This document shows, piece by piece, positions 23,854 through 32,296 of a DNA stretch of 35,595 nt. The stretch lies in NCBI GenBank assembly GCA_937879825.1, contig CALFMQ010000252.1, forward strand, positions 1 through 35,595, written 5' to 3'. This stretch comes from an uncultured Phycisphaerales bacterium (lineage in GTDB: Bacteria > Planctomycetota > Phycisphaerae > Phycisphaerales > UBA1924). The position numbers were made by a program, and so were the translations under genes. Each line of letters begins with the position of its first letter. Position 1 is the stretch's first letter. The notes beneath the pieces were generated by a model that saw only the letters and a program-made list of their open reading frames with translations, was not told the DNA's origin and made no database searches.

Positions 23854-25167
23854 ATGAGCCGACGGGTCGTGATTACCGGATTGGGCGTTGTCTCGCCGAT
23901 GGGCGTGGGCATCGATGCGCTGTGGGAGGGGTTGTGCGCGGGGCGGTGCGCGATCGGTCCGATGACGCGGATCGATGCCTCGGGGTTTGCGTGCAAGCAC
24001 GCGGCGGAGGCAAAGGAGTTCTCATCGGCGAGGGATTATGTACCCAAGAACTATCGTAAGGCCGTGAAAGTGATGGCGCGGGACACGGAGATCGCGGTGG
24101 CCGCTGCGAAGCTCGCGACCGAGGATGCGGGGATCGTGACGAAGGGGTACGCGGAGGAGCATGCGGCGCTGACCTATGAGCCGGGGCGGCTCGGGTGCCA
24201 GATCGGGGCGGGGTTGATCAACGCGGAGGTGCCGGAGTTGTCGGCGGCGCTGTCCACGGCAACGGATGGTGCCGGTGCGTTCTCGCTCGCGAAGTGGGGC
24301 GAGTCGGCGGTCAACAATCTGACGCCGCTCTGGATGCTGAAGTACCTACCGAACATGCTGGCGTGCCATGTGACGATCATCCACGATGCACGCGGGCCTT
24401 CGAACACGCTGACCTGTTCCGAGGCGAGCGGATTGCTCTCGATCGGTGAGTCGATGCGGGTGATCGAGCAGGGGCGGGCGGACGCGTGCTTCGCGGGTGG
24501 CGCGGAGTCGAAGCTCAACCACATGGGAGTGCTGCGGATGCAGCTCTCGGGCCGTGCGGCGCAGACGGAGAGCGGCGAGGACGGCGCCTCGATCGTGAGG
24601 CCGTTTGACAGGGATGCTCGCGGGCTGGTGATCGGCGAGGGGGGCGGGATCGTGATGCTTGAGTCTGAGGAGACCGCCACGGCGCGCGGCGCTCGGTCGT
24701 ATGCGCGCGTGCTCGGATTCGGTGCGGGGCAGTCGCCGAGCCGGGGCGACGCCGCGCGGCGGGCCGAGGGGATGGTGGTCGCGATTCGATCGGCGCTGCG
24801 GGACGGGGATGTCGAAGCCGCCGAGATTGATGCGATCGTGCCCCACGGCGCCGGCGTTCTGAGGGATGACGAGGCGGAACTGGCGGCGCTGCGTGACGTG
24901 TTCGGTGATCGTCTGGCGTCGATACCGTTGATGCTGATGTCGCCGATGGTGGGCGAACTATCGGCCGGTGCCGGGGGTGTTGCGGTTGCGGCTGCGGCGA
25001 TGGCGCTCCGGCATCAGATGGTGCCGGCGCGGGTGCACGGCGGTTCGCCCGATGCGCGTGTCCTGGGTGGGCGAGCGGAGAAGCGGCCTGCAAAGCTCCG
25101 GCGGATTCTCGTGGTAACGAACTCGCTCGGCGGGCAGAACGCGGCGCTGGTGCTCTCGTCTGATTGA
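23854..25167 (+). CDS. Beta-ketoacyl synthase, FabF-like, with altered active site
   Basis: Thiolase-fold condensing enzyme of 437 residues. It starts with VVITGLGVVSPMG and keeps the nucleophile Cys188 (TLTCSEAS), His331 (VPHGAGVLRDDEAE), the IGEGGGIVML strand and a terminal TNSLGGQNAALVL. At the usual Lys and second His (KSxxGH in FabF) it has SPMVGE, that is Ser363 and Glu368. Loss of that His should weaken malonyl decarboxylation; C-H-E is not the standard C-H-H triad. It may prime, transfer or partner the canonical synthase encoded 650 nt downstream, as chain-length-factor pairs do. The frame is open upstream to 23701, but ATG 23854 matches the family start. Confidence 0.88.
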   Translation: MSRRVVITGLGVVSPMGVGIDALWEGLCAGRCAIGPMTRIDASGFACKHAAEAKEFSSARDYVPKNYRKAVKVMARDTEIAVAAAKLATEDAGIVTKGYAEEHAALTYEPGRLGCQIGAGLINAEVPELSAALSTATDGAGAFSLAKWGESAVNNLTPLWMLKYLPNMLACHVTIIHDARGPSNTLTCSEASGLLSIGESMRVIEQGRADACFAGGAESKLNHMGVLRMQLSGRAAQTESGEDGASIVRPFDRDARGLVIGEGGGIVMLESEETATARGARSYARVLGFGAGQSPSRGDAARRAEGMVVAIRSALRDGDVEAAEIDAIVPHGAGVLRDDEAELAALRDVFGDRLASIPLMLMSPMVGELSAGAGGVAVAAAAMALRHQMVPARVHGGSPDARVLGGRAEKRPAKLRRILVVTNSLGGQNAALVLSSD

Positions 25168-25200
25168 GGCTGAACCGGGGCGCAGAGGCCGCGGCGGGGG

Positions 25201-25231
25201 TTGCACGGGGGAGCGGGTGTGCGGGTATTGT
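25201..25231 (+). promoter_or_regulatory. Possible promoter before the GxxExxY gene
   Basis: TTGCAC and TATTGT separated by 19 nt, about 50 nt upstream of the ATG at 25281. The spacing is longer than ideal, so this is tentative. Confidence 0.3.
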
Positions 25232-25280
25232 GATGGGGCGTTCGGGACCCACTTCAACCACTACCGACGAGGAGCACCTC

Positions 25281-25796
25281 ATGGCGACCACCCACCATCA
25301 ACGCGGCGGATCGCGCCCTACTCTCCGCAACGAGGATCTTGACCCGGCGATTACCGAGGTCTCGCGCAAAGTGATCGGGTGCGCGATCGAGGTTCATACG
25401 GCGATCGGGCCGGGATTCGACCAGTCGGTCTATGAGAACGCGCTTTCTGCGGCTCTGAAGCGTGACGGCGTGGCGCACTCCGTCGGTCACGAGTTCCCGG
25501 TGCAGTTTGCGGGGCAGCGGGTCGGGTCGTCGCGGGCATCGATGTTCGTCGACGACAAGTTCATCGTGTCGGTGGTGGCCGATGAACGCGAGGTCTCGGG
25601 CTTCGCACGCTCGGCGCTGCGGGCGCAGCTCCGGTGCGCGGATCTGGGGCTGGGCCTCATCATCAACTTCCATCGCCGTCGCCTGAAGGACGGCGGGCTG
25701 GTCCGCGTGTTGAACCCCGACAAGATCGAGTCGATCCGGGGAGATCATGGGGACCACGGCGATTACGACGACTACGATGACGACGATCACGATTGA
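25281..25796 (+). CDS. GxxExxY-family protein with degenerate nuclease motifs
   Basis: A 171-residue member of the GxxExxY family, which belongs to the PD-(D/E)XK nuclease-like superfamily. The conserved frame VIGCAIEVHTAIGPGF ... SVYENAL is clear. The name-giving Glu is Gln48 (GPGFDQSVY). The usual RxDLLV...IVELKA catalytic stretch reads RASMFV...IVSVVA, losing both the Asp and the Glu-x-Lys. The C-terminal 17 residues are a simple Asp/His/Gly/Tyr tail (from DHGDHGDYDDY). GAGGAG lies 7 nt before the ATG. It sits between two ketoacyl synthase genes and ends 21 nt before the second. Catalysis is unlikely; a binding role is possible. Confidence 0.85.
   Translation: MATTHHQRGGSRPTLRNEDLDPAITEVSRKVIGCAIEVHTAIGPGFDQSVYENALSAALKRDGVAHSVGHEFPVQFAGQRVGSSRASMFVDDKFIVSVVADEREVSGFARSALRAQLRCADLGLGLIINFHRRRLKDGGLVRVLNPDKIESIRGDHGDHGDYDDYDDDDHD
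25746..25793. repeat. Low-complexity GAY/CAY codon run
   Basis: A run of GAC/GAT/CAC/TAC/GGC triplets at the 3' end of the GxxExxY gene encodes its Asp/His/Tyr tail and has the look of a slippage-expanded microsatellite. Confidence 0.55.
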
Positions 25797-25817
25797 TCGG
25801 GAGTCGAGGTCGGTGTC

Positions 25818-27173
25818 ATGAGCCGGACGCGCGTTGTTATCACGGGGATGGGATGGGTGACGCCTCTCGGCGATGATGTCGAGCGGGTGTGGTCGCGTCT
25901 GATGCGGGGCGACTCCGGATTGGCCCCGGTGACACGGTTCGACGCGGCGACATTCTCGACGAACTTTGCCTCGGAGGTGCGGGGATTCGAGCTGGACCCG
26001 GCGCTGGTCGAGTTCGCGCCCGATGCGCACCTGAACTCGCGGTTTGCGATGAGCGCTGCGGCCAGCGCGTGGAAGAGCGCCGGGCTCGGCGACGTGCGAT
26101 CCATGGGCGGCGAGGCGGCGCGGCGGGCGAAGATCGAGCCGGGGCGGCTTGGTATCTATCTCGGTGCGGGGGAGGGGACTCCGGATTTCGATAACTTCGC
26201 GGCATCGAACCTGAAGGGATGGGACGCCGGGGCGCGCGACACGGACACCGCGCGATGGGCGGAGGCCGCATTGGCGCGGCTGCGTCATGCCAGCGAGACG
26301 GAGCAGGAGCCGAACATGACGGCCCAGCACCTCGCGGATGTGTTCGGCGCGCGTGGGCCGTCGTTCAACTGCATGACGGCGTGCGCGGCATCGACGCAGG
26401 CGACCGGCGAGGCGGCGGAGATTCTCCGCAACGGCGACGCGGACGTCATGCTCGCGGGCGGGTCGCACACGATGATTCATCCGCTCGGGATGACCGGGTT
26501 CATCCGGCTGACGGCGATGTCCTCGCGTCGGGATGATCCAGCGACAGCATCACGGCCGTTCGACTCGACGCGTGACGGGTTTGTCATGGGCGAGGGCGCG
26601 GGTGTGCTCGTGCTCGAGACGCTCGAGCACGCGACAAGGCGTGGGGCGAACATTCTCGCGGAGGTCGCGGGGTACGGGGCGTCGGCGGATGCGTATCGCA
26701 TCACGGACATTCAGCCGGACGGCGTGGGGGCGGGGGCGGCGATGCGCCAGGCGCTGGAGCAGGCGGAGATTGATCCGATGAGACCCGACTCGGGCGGGCG
26801 TCCGCCGGTGCAGTACATCTCGGCGCACGGCACGGGCACGAAGGAGAATGACTCGATCGAGACGCGGGCCGTAAAGCTCGTGTTCGGTGAGCAGGCGAAG
26901 CGGATTCCGTTCTCGAGCGTGAAGTCGATGTTCGGGCATCTGATTCAGGCGGCCGGGGCTGTGGAACTGATGACGTGCATCAAGGCGATCGAGACGGGCT
27001 GGGTGCCGCCGACGATCAATCTGCGCCATCCTGATCCGGAATGTGATCTGGACTATGTGCCCAACACGGCGCGGGACATGCGCGAACGCGGCGGGGTGGA
27101 TGTCTGCCTTTCGAACTCATTCGGGTTCGGTGGACAGAACAATACGATCATTGTGAAGCGTTTTTCGCCGTGA
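25818..27173 (+). CDS. Beta-ketoacyl-ACP synthase II-type enzyme (FabF-like)
   Basis: Condensing enzyme of 451 residues that elongates an acyl chain with malonyl-ACP or a related unit. The full C-H-H active site is present: Cys189 (MTACAAST), His337 (SAHGTGTKEND), Lys369 and His374 (SVKSMFGHLIQAAGAVE), and the terminal LSNSFGFGGQN. The usual FabF motif VVITGMGWVTPLG opens the protein. GAGG lies 8 nt before the ATG. It is 30-40 residues longer than E. coli FabF because of insertions near 90-170. With the divergent synthase upstream and no KR, DH or ACP gene in this window, it may serve a special lipid pathway, though housekeeping FabF remains possible. Confidence 0.92.
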   Translation: MSRTRVVITGMGWVTPLGDDVERVWSRLMRGDSGLAPVTRFDAATFSTNFASEVRGFELDPALVEFAPDAHLNSRFAMSAAASAWKSAGLGDVRSMGGEAARRAKIEPGRLGIYLGAGEGTPDFDNFAASNLKGWDAGARDTDTARWAEAALARLRHASETEQEPNMTAQHLADVFGARGPSFNCMTACAASTQATGEAAEILRNGDADVMLAGGSHTMIHPLGMTGFIRLTAMSSRRDDPATASRPFDSTRDGFVMGEGAGVLVLETLEHATRRGANILAEVAGYGASADAYRITDIQPDGVGAGAAMRQALEQAEIDPMRPDSGGRPPVQYISAHGTGTKENDSIETRAVKLVFGEQAKRIPFSSVKSMFGHLIQAAGAVELMTCIKAIETGWVPPTINLRHPDPECDLDYVPNTARDMRERGGVDVCLSNSFGFGGQNNTIIVKRFSP

Positions 27174-27889
27174 ACGCCGCGGCGCGATCGGTCCAGCGCA
27201 AGCCATCGCGCGGTCGGGTAGTTCTACGTGCCACGCTCGCGTGTCTGCTCGTCGGGTTCGTGTTGGTAGTCATCGTCGGGTGGGTGTTGTATGCACGGGT
27301 CACAGCGGAGCCGGCGTGGTGGACGCCAGCGCTGGCGAACGATGCCGATGCTGCGGCGCTCGCTGAGGAAGCCGAGAAGGGGCTGACGCGCGTGCTGTCG
27401 CGCGAACGCATGCCAGAAGAGGCGTGGACGGTCGAACTGACGGAGGAGCAGGCGAATGCCTGGCTCGCGACGCGGCTCGAGCGATGGGCGACGAGCCAGC
27501 ACGCGGACTGGCCCGCGCTGTTGCGGGGCGTGCGGGTCGAGTTCGAACCGGGCACGATGATAATCGGCGTGGCTGTCGATGTCGGCGGCTCGACGCGGTA
27601 CGTGTCGCTCGCGCTTGAGCCGACGGACGCGGAAGAGGCGGATGCGGCGCTCCGTCTCGTGAGCGCCAAGGTCGGCGTGCAATCGGTGCCGATCACCACA
27701 CTGCGTTCGGTAGCGGGCGACGTCTTGGCGGACTCGTCGGTTCCTGAAGATGTGCGGCGTGTCATTCAAGAGGGTGTGATCGAGTTGCCCGATGCCTTTG
27801 CTGTGGATGATGCGAGGCGAGTATCTATCAGAGGAATTCTGATCGAGCCGAGTCGGATGCTCATTACCTTCGAAGCCGGCGCACCTTGA
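27170..27889 (+). CDS. Single-pass membrane protein of unknown function
   Basis: No family recognised. The 239-residue product has an Arg/Lys-rich N-terminus, one transmembrane helix at about 21-45 (ATLACLLVGFVLVVIVGWVLY) and a ~190-residue domain expected in the periplasm. That domain has WTVELTEEQANAWLATRLERW followed by alternating beta-strand-like segments (VRVEFEPGTMIIGVAVDVG, RYVSLALEP). The layout of a helix-rich entry and then repeated amphipathic strands resembles lipid-binding or LptC-like folds, but this is only a shape argument. It starts with GTG overlapping the ketoacyl synthase stop by 4 nt, so it is co-translated and may act in the same lipid pathway. Confidence 0.75.
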   Translation: MNAAARSVQRKPSRGRVVLRATLACLLVGFVLVVIVGWVLYARVTAEPAWWTPALANDADAAALAEEAEKGLTRVLSRERMPEEAWTVELTEEQANAWLATRLERWATSQHADWPALLRGVRVEFEPGTMIIGVAVDVGGSTRYVSLALEPTDAEEADAALRLVSAKVGVQSVPITTLRSVAGDVLADSSVPEDVRRVIQEGVIELPDAFAVDDARRVSIRGILIEPSRMLITFEAGAP

Positions 27890-27893
27890 TGGA

Positions 27894-27899
27894 TAGACT
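27894..27899 (+). promoter_or_regulatory. -10-like box 6 nt before the fusion gene
   Basis: TAGACT, six bases, then ATG 27906. The same spacing is seen before three other gene starts in this window. No -35 was found. Confidence 0.4.
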
Positions 27900-27905
27900 G
27901 TGCCC

Positions 27906-28961
27906 ATGACGCCCCCCGCCTCGCCATCGAAGGAGAGTCTGTCCGAACGCGCCGGGCGCGCAGCGCGGGCGATCGATGAGGGTGGTGTTGTTATCGTGCC
28001 GACCGAGACAGTGCGGGCGTTGGCGTGCGATGCGTCCAGCCGCGATGCGCTGAGTCTCATGTGGGACATCCGCGGGTCTGATCCGGCGCCGCTTGCGTGG
28101 CATGTCCGGGACGCGGAACAGGCGTTTCGTTTGCTCCCGACGCTGCATCCTCGGCATGCGAGATTGGTTGAACGGCTCGCGCCCGGACCGGTGTTGTTCG
28201 CGATGGAGTGCGAGCCGGAAGTCCTCGAGCGCGTGCGTGCGTCATTGCACGTGCGGGCGGGCGTGATCGAGGACGGTCGATTCATGTTTGTGCGCGTGCC
28301 GTCGCACCCGGCCGCGCGGGCGCTGCTCGGCGCTACAGAGAAGCCCGTTGTGATGGCGTCGATCCCGGCGGGCGTTCACGCGGAAGCGCGGGTGGATGTT
28401 GTGCTGGATGACGCGCCCGCACCATCGGGCAAGCCCTCGACGCTGATCCGCATGTTGGGCGGCGGATCGTGGGATGTGGCGCGTGAGGGTGTGATCGAAG
28501 AGCGTTATATTCGCAAGCTCATGACGCGGACCATTCTGTTTGTATGCACGGGGAACACCTGCAGGAGCCCGATGGCTGAGGGGATCGCGCGAGCGATTCT
28601 GGCGCAGGAGCCACCGGGCGTGGACACGGTTGTGCGGTCCGCCGGTGTCTCCGCGTTCGGAGGATCGGCCGCGACCCCTGAGGCGATCGTGGCGGCGCGG
28701 GCGTTCGGGGCGGATCTGTCGAACCACCATGCGACGCCGCTGACGCGCGAGGTTCTCGCGGGCGCTGATGTGGTGTACGCGATGACGCGCTCGCACGCCG
28801 AGATGGCGCGCGCGATCGATCCGAGCGTTGACGTGCGGCTGCTCGATCCGTCGGGGCGGGACATCCCCGATCCGATCGGATCGCCGCAGTCGGCGTACGA
28901 CGAGGCGGCGCGAGTCATCGAGCGGCATGTGCGGGCGCGGCTCGCGGAGCTGGACAAGTAG
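27906..28961 (+). CDS. Fusion of YrdC/Sua5-like domain and low-molecular-weight phosphatase
   Basis: A 351-residue two-domain protein. Residues about 10-200 resemble Sua5/YrdC, which makes threonylcarbamoyl-AMP for the t6A tRNA modification (GGVVIVPTETVRALA; APLAWHV). The usual KxR...NPL substrate motif is changed to IRGSDPAPL, so activity is doubtful. Residues 206-351 are a low-molecular-weight protein tyrosine phosphatase/arsenate reductase-like domain with the P-loop FVCTGNTCRSP (Cys214, Arg220) and the general acid Asp322 in IPDPIG. ATG 27906 is preferred over GTG 27900. An internal ATG at 28521 falls exactly at the phosphatase domain and has TATATT 9 nt upstream, so a separate phosphatase product is possible. 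Confidence 0.85.
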   Translation: MTPPASPSKESLSERAGRAARAIDEGGVVIVPTETVRALACDASSRDALSLMWDIRGSDPAPLAWHVRDAEQAFRLLPTLHPRHARLVERLAPGPVLFAMECEPEVLERVRASLHVRAGVIEDGRFMFVRVPSHPAARALLGATEKPVVMASIPAGVHAEARVDVVLDDAPAPSGKPSTLIRMLGGGSWDVAREGVIEERYIRKLMTRTILFVCTGNTCRSPMAEGIARAILAQEPPGVDTVVRSAGVSAFGGSAATPEAIVAARAFGADLSNHHATPLTREVLAGADVVYAMTRSHAEMARAIDPSVDVRLLDPSGRDIPDPIGSPQSAYDEAARVIERHVRARLAELDK

Positions 28962-28968
28962 CGATCGA

Positions 28969-31314
28969 CTATTGCGCGACGCCGACGGTCTTGGCGACTC
29001 TGTCGAGACGTGCTGCGCAATCGGGGTGTTGATCCAATCCTGGTTCGGTGCGGAGGCGTCGGATGAGGCGGGCGATGGTGTCGGTGCGCGAGCCGTCGGC
29101 GTTCTGGCGGACCAGAATCTCTGCGAGCCGTGCCTGGGCGTGCCAGTAGTCGCGAGAAGTCTTATCGCTCTCGGTCAGTTGCGCCATATTGCGGAACGCG
29201 GCGAACGCAGCGGCATCGTCGCCGGTGAGGAGAATCGACTCTGCGAGCCCTCGTGCGAGCGCGGGTGAGCGTCCGGACTGTTCGATCGCGCGATTGAACC
29301 AGATCGCGGCGAGTCTTCCCTCACCCGCCAGCAGGAGCCCCCACGCGGCGTGTGCCGCATTAGGAGGGTCGCGCTCGGTGATGAGCCGCCATGCGCTGTC
29401 CGGCCATTGCTTGCGGATGGGATCGGCGCGGACATCCTCGATGAATCGCTCGATGTCCGACATAGTTACGGCCCATGCGAGTCGATCGACTCTCGCCAGA
29501 AGCAGTCGTAAGGACTCATGATCGAGCGCTATGGCGATGGGACGTGCTTCATCGGTGCGGTTGAGTCGGATGAGCGCGATGCACGCCGCGGGCCCCGCGT
29601 CGGCGAGGCGATCGGGCATGAGTGCTTCGGCTTCGGCCCACGCTGCGGCGTCGCGGGTCAGACCGACGAGCGCACGGACGCGCACGCGGACAGCTTCATC
29701 GGTGGTGAGTGTGCGGGTGCTGGTGAGGGCTCTGTCGAAGTAATCACGTCCGACACCGCCGGCGTCCTCGATCCGCTCGCCCGCCCAGACCAGCACCGCG
29801 CCCGACGCGGCGTCTTGGGCGGACCGATGATCCAGCACGCGCACGGCTTCATCGACCAGCCGCGGGAACTCCACAGCGGACTCGTCGGCAGCCTGCCGGA
29901 TGAGCGCCGATGCCAGCTGGGAACGCCACGCGTCGGCGCCGGAATGGCGAGGAGAGGTCTTGATCGATTCCGAGAGCACGCGCACCACGATCGCATCGGT
30001 TTCGGGAGCATGCGGAACGCTCGCGGCGAGTGATGCGCCCCACGCGAGGATGCCCGGCGCGCGGATATCGTCCGCATGCTGTTGGGCGAACAACACGGCT
30101 CGATCTGCAGCATCGAGGCGGGCAAGCGGGTCGGAGGACTCGGCCAGTGCGCGCATGAGCGCGACATCTGCGCTGGATTGGATGTGCGCATTCAATGCTT
30201 CGCCGGCAATGATGCGCGACAGGCGGTCGGTATCGGCGATCGCCTCCGGCGAGGTGATCGCGTGGGCGATGAACCCGAAATCGCTTGCGGCGGCCAAACG
30301 GGAGTCGAGGGTGATGGCGCTGGCGGCGGCAGAGATCGCGAATGAAGCATCCTGGGGCGTTTCAGCGGAGCGCGCGAGTTGTTCAATAGGAACGAGCGCC
30401 TGGGCGAGTACCGCCTGGCGTGTCGCGGGATCGGAGGACGCGCGGGCCTCATTGATCGCCAGCAGCGCGTGCATCGACGCCGCGATGGTCGAGGCGTACC
30501 AGTCGCGTTTGGCGTTGATCACGAAGGGATCGGAGTCGAGCGCGGCCCGGATGATGCTGCGTGCGGCGGCGGGTGCTCCTGAAGCCGCCTTGACCTGCGC
30601 CCCGATCAGGATGCGCTCGGCGCGGAAAGAAGGGCGATCGTCCGCCGGCGCAATGAGTCGGGCTGCTTGATCGGCCGACTCCTCAACCTGTCGGGCGGCC
30701 CCGTGGTTGCCCGACATGGAGAGAGCGAGGGCCGCGAGCGTGGCGCGCTGCGTCTCGTACCACGGACCGGCGTCGGTGGGACGCAGGAGGAGTTCGCCCG
30801 CGGCTTCCGTGAGTGCGCGCTTCTTGGACTCCTCGCTTCCGCACGAGGCGTGCAGCAGCAGCGCCCTGGATGCATCGAGCGGGAGAACGACCAGAGCGCG
30901 GTCGGCGAGCGCTTCGGTTTGCGCATCGTCGGAAGCGGCCTTGGCTGCTTCGACTCGGCGCTCGGCATCGGCCGCGATCGCGATGGTCTGTTGGGCGATG
31001 TATCGCGCTAGTTGAGCGTCGCTATCCGATGGGATGGCGAACATGACGCGCCATTCGACTCCGGCGCGCCTGGCGGCGCCCCCCCACTGCTCGGCGAGCG
31101 CGAGCGCTTCGGCCGGTGTTGCGTTGGTTGGGATGCGTGTCGGAAGATCGGAGAGCCATGACAGGCCTTGCATGTCCGAGGGTTCGGGCTGTCGAAGGCC
31201 TGTTAGGTGTTGCCCCAGTCGGACGGCGGCATCGGCGACAGGGCCCGCGTGTGCAGCACATGCGAGGAACACAGCCGCGAACGAAGCGAGCCGGGCGGCA
31301 CAGCGCATCCTCAT
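28969..31314 (-). CDS. Large exported helical-repeat protein of the VWA/ExbBD operon
   Basis: Unrecognised 781-residue protein. An N-terminal signal peptide (RLASFAAVFLACAAHAG) ends near residue 22. The rest is Ala-rich and almost entirely helical, with repeating ~35-residue helix pairs that suggest a TPR-like alpha-solenoid (for example LALAEQWGGAARRAG, EEAEALMPDRLAD-type segments, AAWGLLLAGEGRLAAIWFNRAI). No catalytic motif is seen. ATG 31314 overlaps the ExbD stop by 4 nt; ATG 31308 is better spaced from GGAG, so the start could be two codons later. Export to the periplasm together with ExbB/ExbD components suggests a scaffold or client-binding role in the same machine. Confidence 0.78.
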   Translation of the reverse strand: MRMRCAARLASFAAVFLACAAHAGPVADAAVRLGQHLTGLRQPEPSDMQGLSWLSDLPTRIPTNATPAEALALAEQWGGAARRAGVEWRVMFAIPSDSDAQLARYIAQQTIAIAADAERRVEAAKAASDDAQTEALADRALVVLPLDASRALLLHASCGSEESKKRALTEAAGELLLRPTDAGPWYETQRATLAALALSMSGNHGAARQVEESADQAARLIAPADDRPSFRAERILIGAQVKAASGAPAAARSIIRAALDSDPFVINAKRDWYASTIAASMHALLAINEARASSDPATRQAVLAQALVPIEQLARSAETPQDASFAISAAASAITLDSRLAAASDFGFIAHAITSPEAIADTDRLSRIIAGEALNAHIQSSADVALMRALAESSDPLARLDAADRAVLFAQQHADDIRAPGILAWGASLAASVPHAPETDAIVVRVLSESIKTSPRHSGADAWRSQLASALIRQAADESAVEFPRLVDEAVRVLDHRSAQDAASGAVLVWAGERIEDAGGVGRDYFDRALTSTRTLTTDEAVRVRVRALVGLTRDAAAWAEAEALMPDRLADAGPAACIALIRLNRTDEARPIAIALDHESLRLLLARVDRLAWAVTMSDIERFIEDVRADPIRKQWPDSAWRLITERDPPNAAHAAWGLLLAGEGRLAAIWFNRAIEQSGRSPALARGLAESILLTGDDAAAFAAFRNMAQLTESDKTSRDYWHAQARLAEILVRQNADGSRTDTIARLIRRLRTEPGLDQHPDCAARLDRVAKTVGVAQ

Positions 31315-31826
31315 TCTCCTTCCCCTCTCAGGCGGACTTGCTCGTAGCGCGCCAGGCGGAGTGCGTTGACGGTCGCGACGGCGTGTTCCCATCGGCAGCC
31401 GGGGGCGGGGCGGATGTCGAAACGCTGGCTCGGCGCGAGCACGCCTCCGCGTTGTGCGAAGGCGGCGTCGGTGAGGGAAGCGAATCCCGAGCCGGTGCCG
31501 ATGATCGGTGAGTCGGCGCGCCACAGTGCATCGGCGCGGCCCTGACCGAGCGACTCGACGACGATGGTGATCGGTGCTTCGGGGAGGGCGAAGGGATCGG
31601 CGGCTTCGGCCCCCCGCCCGGCGATGTTCAGCGGCATCGATCCCTCCGGTGCGCGGAACTCGGTGATGAGCATGAAATACATGAGCAGGAGGAACACAAC
31701 ATCGATCATCGGCGCAACATTGAGCCCCATCATCGGGAGCGCAGGCCGTCGGGCGCGCTTGCGGCGCTCGTCGTAATCGATCAACGCGCCCGCGTCGCGG
31801 GCTGGTTGGTGGTTGCCTCCGCTCAT
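31311..31826 (-). CDS. ExbD/TolR-family protein (second copy)
   Basis: Proton-channel partner of an ExbB/TolQ-type complex, 171 residues. A basic cytoplasmic N-terminus (DERRKRARRPAL) is followed by the single transmembrane helix NVAPMIDVVFLLLMYFML, carrying the conserved proton-carrying Asp42. A periplasmic domain follows with PLNIAGRG and ITIVVES strands. It differs strongly from the copy upstream, so the two may form a hetero-dimer rather than being redundant. Start and stop overlap both neighbours by 4 nt, fixing the start codon. The last third is rich in Arg/Gly and less typical of ExbD. Confidence 0.88.
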   Translation of the reverse strand: MSGGNHQPARDAGALIDYDERRKRARRPALPMMGLNVAPMIDVVFLLLMYFMLITEFRAPEGSMPLNIAGRGAEAADPFALPEAPITIVVESLGQGRADALWRADSPIIGTGSGFASLTDAAFAQRGGVLAPSQRFDIRPAPGCRWEHAVATVNALRLARYEQVRLRGEGE

Positions 31827-32296
31827 GGGGTGCTTTCCTCGTCCGTGGTGCCCGGGCTCATGGTGACGAGCCCGACGGTCGACGCGCCGCCCTTGCGGGC
31901 GGCTTCGAGGGCGGGGCGGACTCGGGCGTAGTCCTCGAGACGGTCGGCGCGGACATGGACCTCGGCGCCCGGTTCGCGCGAGATCGACTCCGCGACGCGG
32001 CGCGCCAGCGCCGACAGGCCCTCGTCGGTGCGCTCGAATGACTCATCGTTCAGGCGGTATGCGGGCGAGGACTCCTCTGTCGCCCCAGGGATGACATGGA
32101 TGATGATGGGTGCTGCCTTGTTCTTATCGTTGTTGTTCTGGCGCGCTTCGATCATGGGTGGCGTGAGTTCCACGGCACGGTGGCGGGTGATCTGCGCAAC
32201 GACCATGAAGAAGATGATCAACTGAAAGACGATGTCGATCATCGGGGTGAGATTCGACCGGAGGTCGGCGGGGAGTCTGTGCGCGTGGCGGCTCAT
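31823..32296 (-). CDS. ExbD/TolR-family protein (first copy)
   Basis: 157-residue biopolymer-transport protein. A short N-terminus leads into the helix NLTPMIDIVFQLIIFFMVV with the proton-path Asp21. The periplasmic domain has the usual strand-helix layout (IIIHVIPG, EVHVRADRLEDYARVRPALEAARKGG, VGLVTMSPG). The family couples the proton gradient to conformational change of a partner in the periplasm. It is joined to ExbB and to the second ExbD gene by ATGA overlaps. Confidence 0.92.
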   Translation of the reverse strand: MSRHAHRLPADLRSNLTPMIDIVFQLIIFFMVVAQITRHRAVELTPPMIEARQNNNDKNKAAPIIIHVIPGATEESSPAYRLNDESFERTDEGLSALARRVAESISREPGAEVHVRADRLEDYARVRPALEAARKGGASTVGLVTMSPGTTDEESTP

